From: Bordetella parapertussis
GTDB taxonomy: Bacteria; Pseudomonadota; Gammaproteobacteria; Burkholderiales; Burkholderiaceae_C
Length of the DNA stretch: 52,607 nucleotides
NCBI GenBank assembly: GCA_945878355.1
Contig: CAMCTC010000023.1
Span: 1-52,607, forward strand
Direction: 5' to 3'
The notes under the pieces were generated by a model. The model saw only the letters and a program-made list of their open reading frames with translations. It was not told the DNA's origin and did no database searches. Made by a program: the position numbers and the translations under genes. Of the stretch, positions 51,657-52,607 are shown in pieces (within the stretch, counting starts at the first letter, position 1; every line of letters begins with the position of its first letter).

Positions 51657-51685
51657 ATTTTGACTAAGTCAGAAGACTAAGTCAA
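51657..51685 (-). promoter_or_regulatory. Phd/PIN promoter with tandem operator repeats
   Basis: Leftward: -35 TTGACT (51680-51685), 17-base spacer, -10 CAAAAT (51657-51662). The spacer and both boxes hold two copies of GACTAAGTCA (51662-51671 and 51675-51684; 13-base period), each a near-perfect palindrome around its centre. Expected start of transcription is near 51650, the antitoxin ATG. This fits cooperative binding by Phd dimers. Confidence 0.7.
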
Positions 51686-51689
51686 TTTT

Positions 51690-51987
51690 TGTCTTAAGTG
51701 GCGCGCTCACCACCCCCCGGCGCGATGAAGCCAGGTCTGCAGACACTGAGCGGCGACGGCGACATCCTGCCGCGGGGCTCTTCTGGCCGTACGTGTGAGA
51801 AATCACCCCAGCCGGCGCGGCCTCGCTGTACTACGTGGGCCGCGCCGGCCTGGTCACCTGAAGTCTAGACGGCACGTCCTTCGTGGGCCACGGAGCTTCC
51901 TGGCGCCATCAGCGGGTGGCGGCGCCAAGGTCCTGGCATCGCCGGATGGTGCGCTCTCCACGCGACAGAGCCCAGAAACCTCAATGA
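51690..51987. other. Accessory DNA without a supported gene
   Basis: About 300 bases. Fragments such as the translated AASLYYVGRAGLVT stretch suggest degraded coding DNA, but there is no open gene. It leads into a mobile-element relic to the right. Confidence 0.25.
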
Positions 51988-52188
51988 AATCAACATGTCC
52001 CCGGTGTCCCCGCGTGTCCCAGCTTTTTGAAGCAGGGCGCAGCGGATGACGACTTTGAGCATGAAGCCCTCAAGAAACGAGCCGCGATCATGGAATTCGA
52101 CGGTGGCATGACGCGGGCCGATGTCGAAGCGTCGGCGCTTGCGCTGCTCGGGCTGGCGGCGTCAAACCAACCAAGGAAATCGACATGA
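51988..52188 (+). pseudogene. C-terminal relic of a mobile-element (primase/TOPRIM-type island) protein
   Basis: The frame reads FEHEALKKRAAIMEFDGGMTRADVEASALALLGLAASNQPR and ends at TGA 52186-52188. The block RAAIMEFDGGMTRADxE is, from memory, the usual C-terminus of integrative-element proteins near TOPRIM/primase genes. There is no start codon and upstream frames are broken, so only this tail survives. Confidence 0.55.
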
Positions 52189-52424
52189 CAGGGAAATCGA
52201 GCACGATCGCAACGGCCAGCAAGCCAGCGGCGAAGAAGGTGGCGGTGGAGAGTTTTCCAGATTTACCGAACAAGGATGCTGCCGACGCACAGCAGATCGG
52301 CGATCGAAAGCGCTTATCCACGGACGCGCGATCGGCGCCTCTCACGCAAGACTCGCGCGGCGGTGGGCAAGCCGTCTGGTTCGGCCACTGCTGCACGCGC
52401 TGTCAGCCGTGCTTGCAGCCCTGA
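52185..52424 (+). CDS. Small hypothetical protein (79 residues)
   Basis: An ATG overlapping the stop of the preceding relic (ATGA) opens a 79-codon frame: a basic N-terminus (ASKPAAKKVAVESFPDLP), then mixed sequence and CCTRC near the end. I do not recognise a family. The overlap fits a former operon with the relic; whether it is expressed is doubtful. Confidence 0.35.
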   Translation: MTGKSSTIATASKPAAKKVAVESFPDLPNKDAADAQQIGDRKRLSTDARSAPLTQDSRGGGQAVWFGHCCTRCQPCLQP

Positions 52425-52607
52425 GGCGAAGGGCCTACCAATCGGGCAACCGGGGAAGCGCCCGCAACAGTGGCTGCTGTTGCAGTCCTCCTGAAATTGG
52501 CGCAACATTCAACTCCCTGCTGGCTGTGTCAGCCCGTTTGATGCGCGTCATGCATCGCCCGAAACCGGTCAGATCTCCTGAAAGCCGGGAGCCGAAAAGG
52601 CTCGGAG
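52425..52607. other. Right-edge sequence, nothing supported
   Basis: No gene seen. A short hairpin GAGCC-GAAAA-GGCTC occurs near 52585-52600. Confidence 0.2.

Noticed and set aside
1..52607. CRISPR arrays, tRNA and rRNA genes
   Set aside because: No regularly spaced repeats with unique spacers, no cloverleaf with a CCA-end pattern and no rRNA motifs were noticed on reading.

Overview
The window reads as a chromosomal segment of a GC-rich betaproteobacterium, probably Burkholderiales. Evidence for this is the strong GC bias of third codon positions, a tripartite-tricarboxylate (Bug-type) binding protein, a fused CysN/CysC, H-NS-like and UTRA-GntR regulators, and frequent GTG/TTG starts in four-base stop/start overlaps. 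I assign no species, and all functions come from reading motifs rather than database searches.

Layout. (1) 1-1106: start of a serine-hydrolase gene (leftward) and a PrlF/YhaV toxin-antitoxin operon with an 18-bp palindrome inside its promoter. (2) 1310-10638: one rightward chemotaxis operon, soluble receptor - cheY - STAS protein - cheA - PAS/HAMP soluble receptor - cheW - cheR - cheD - cheB. The STAS gene carries an in-frame palindrome-rich insertion. Leftward against it lie a cyclic-nucleotide-binding protein and an HD phosphohydrolase (10772-12313), then a short H-NS-like protein. (3) 13143-14246: a GNAT/DUF1778 toxin-antitoxin pair sitting between a second copy of the 3' end of the neighbouring metE-like gene and the relic of a dsrE gene. 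(4) 14301-19699, leftward: a sulfur-relay and uptake cluster made of DsrE-like, TusA, DsrE, PhnD-like binding protein, PhnE-like permease, PhnC-like ATPase and a TusA-MetE fusion. A divergent UTRA-type GntR regulator (19811) faces it. This is the best candidate here for an undescribed system.

(5) 20564-39987: catabolic and transport genes with several switches of strand. They include a 3-hydroxyisobutyrate-dehydrogenase-like enzyme, two PhyH dioxygenases, a nitrate/taurine-type ABC transporter, a double-hotdog MaoC-like protein, two SDRs, a trypsin-fold protease, a Sel1-repeat protein, a CoA ligase, a Bug receptor, a SAF/homoserine-dehydrogenase-like protein, an MBL hydrolase, a ferredoxin with its reductase, and an N-acyl-D-amino-acid-deacylase-like amidohydrolase. 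(6) 40391-44756: surface-glycan genes, including a GT41/SPINDLY-like transferase. (7) 44974-48674: sulfate activation, cysNC preceded by a cysD that is fused in frame to an N-terminal domain resembling an inactive IS630-type transposase. (8) 48957-52607: accessory DNA with an AbrB/PIN pair, an orphan gene, a DUF2442 protein, a Phd/PIN pair with tandem operators, and relics of mobile-element genes.

The recurring theme is sulfur: the TusA/DsrE/MetE cluster, its relics, and the unusual CysD. A second theme is turnover of accessory DNA, with four toxin-antitoxin pairs and at least five gene relics.
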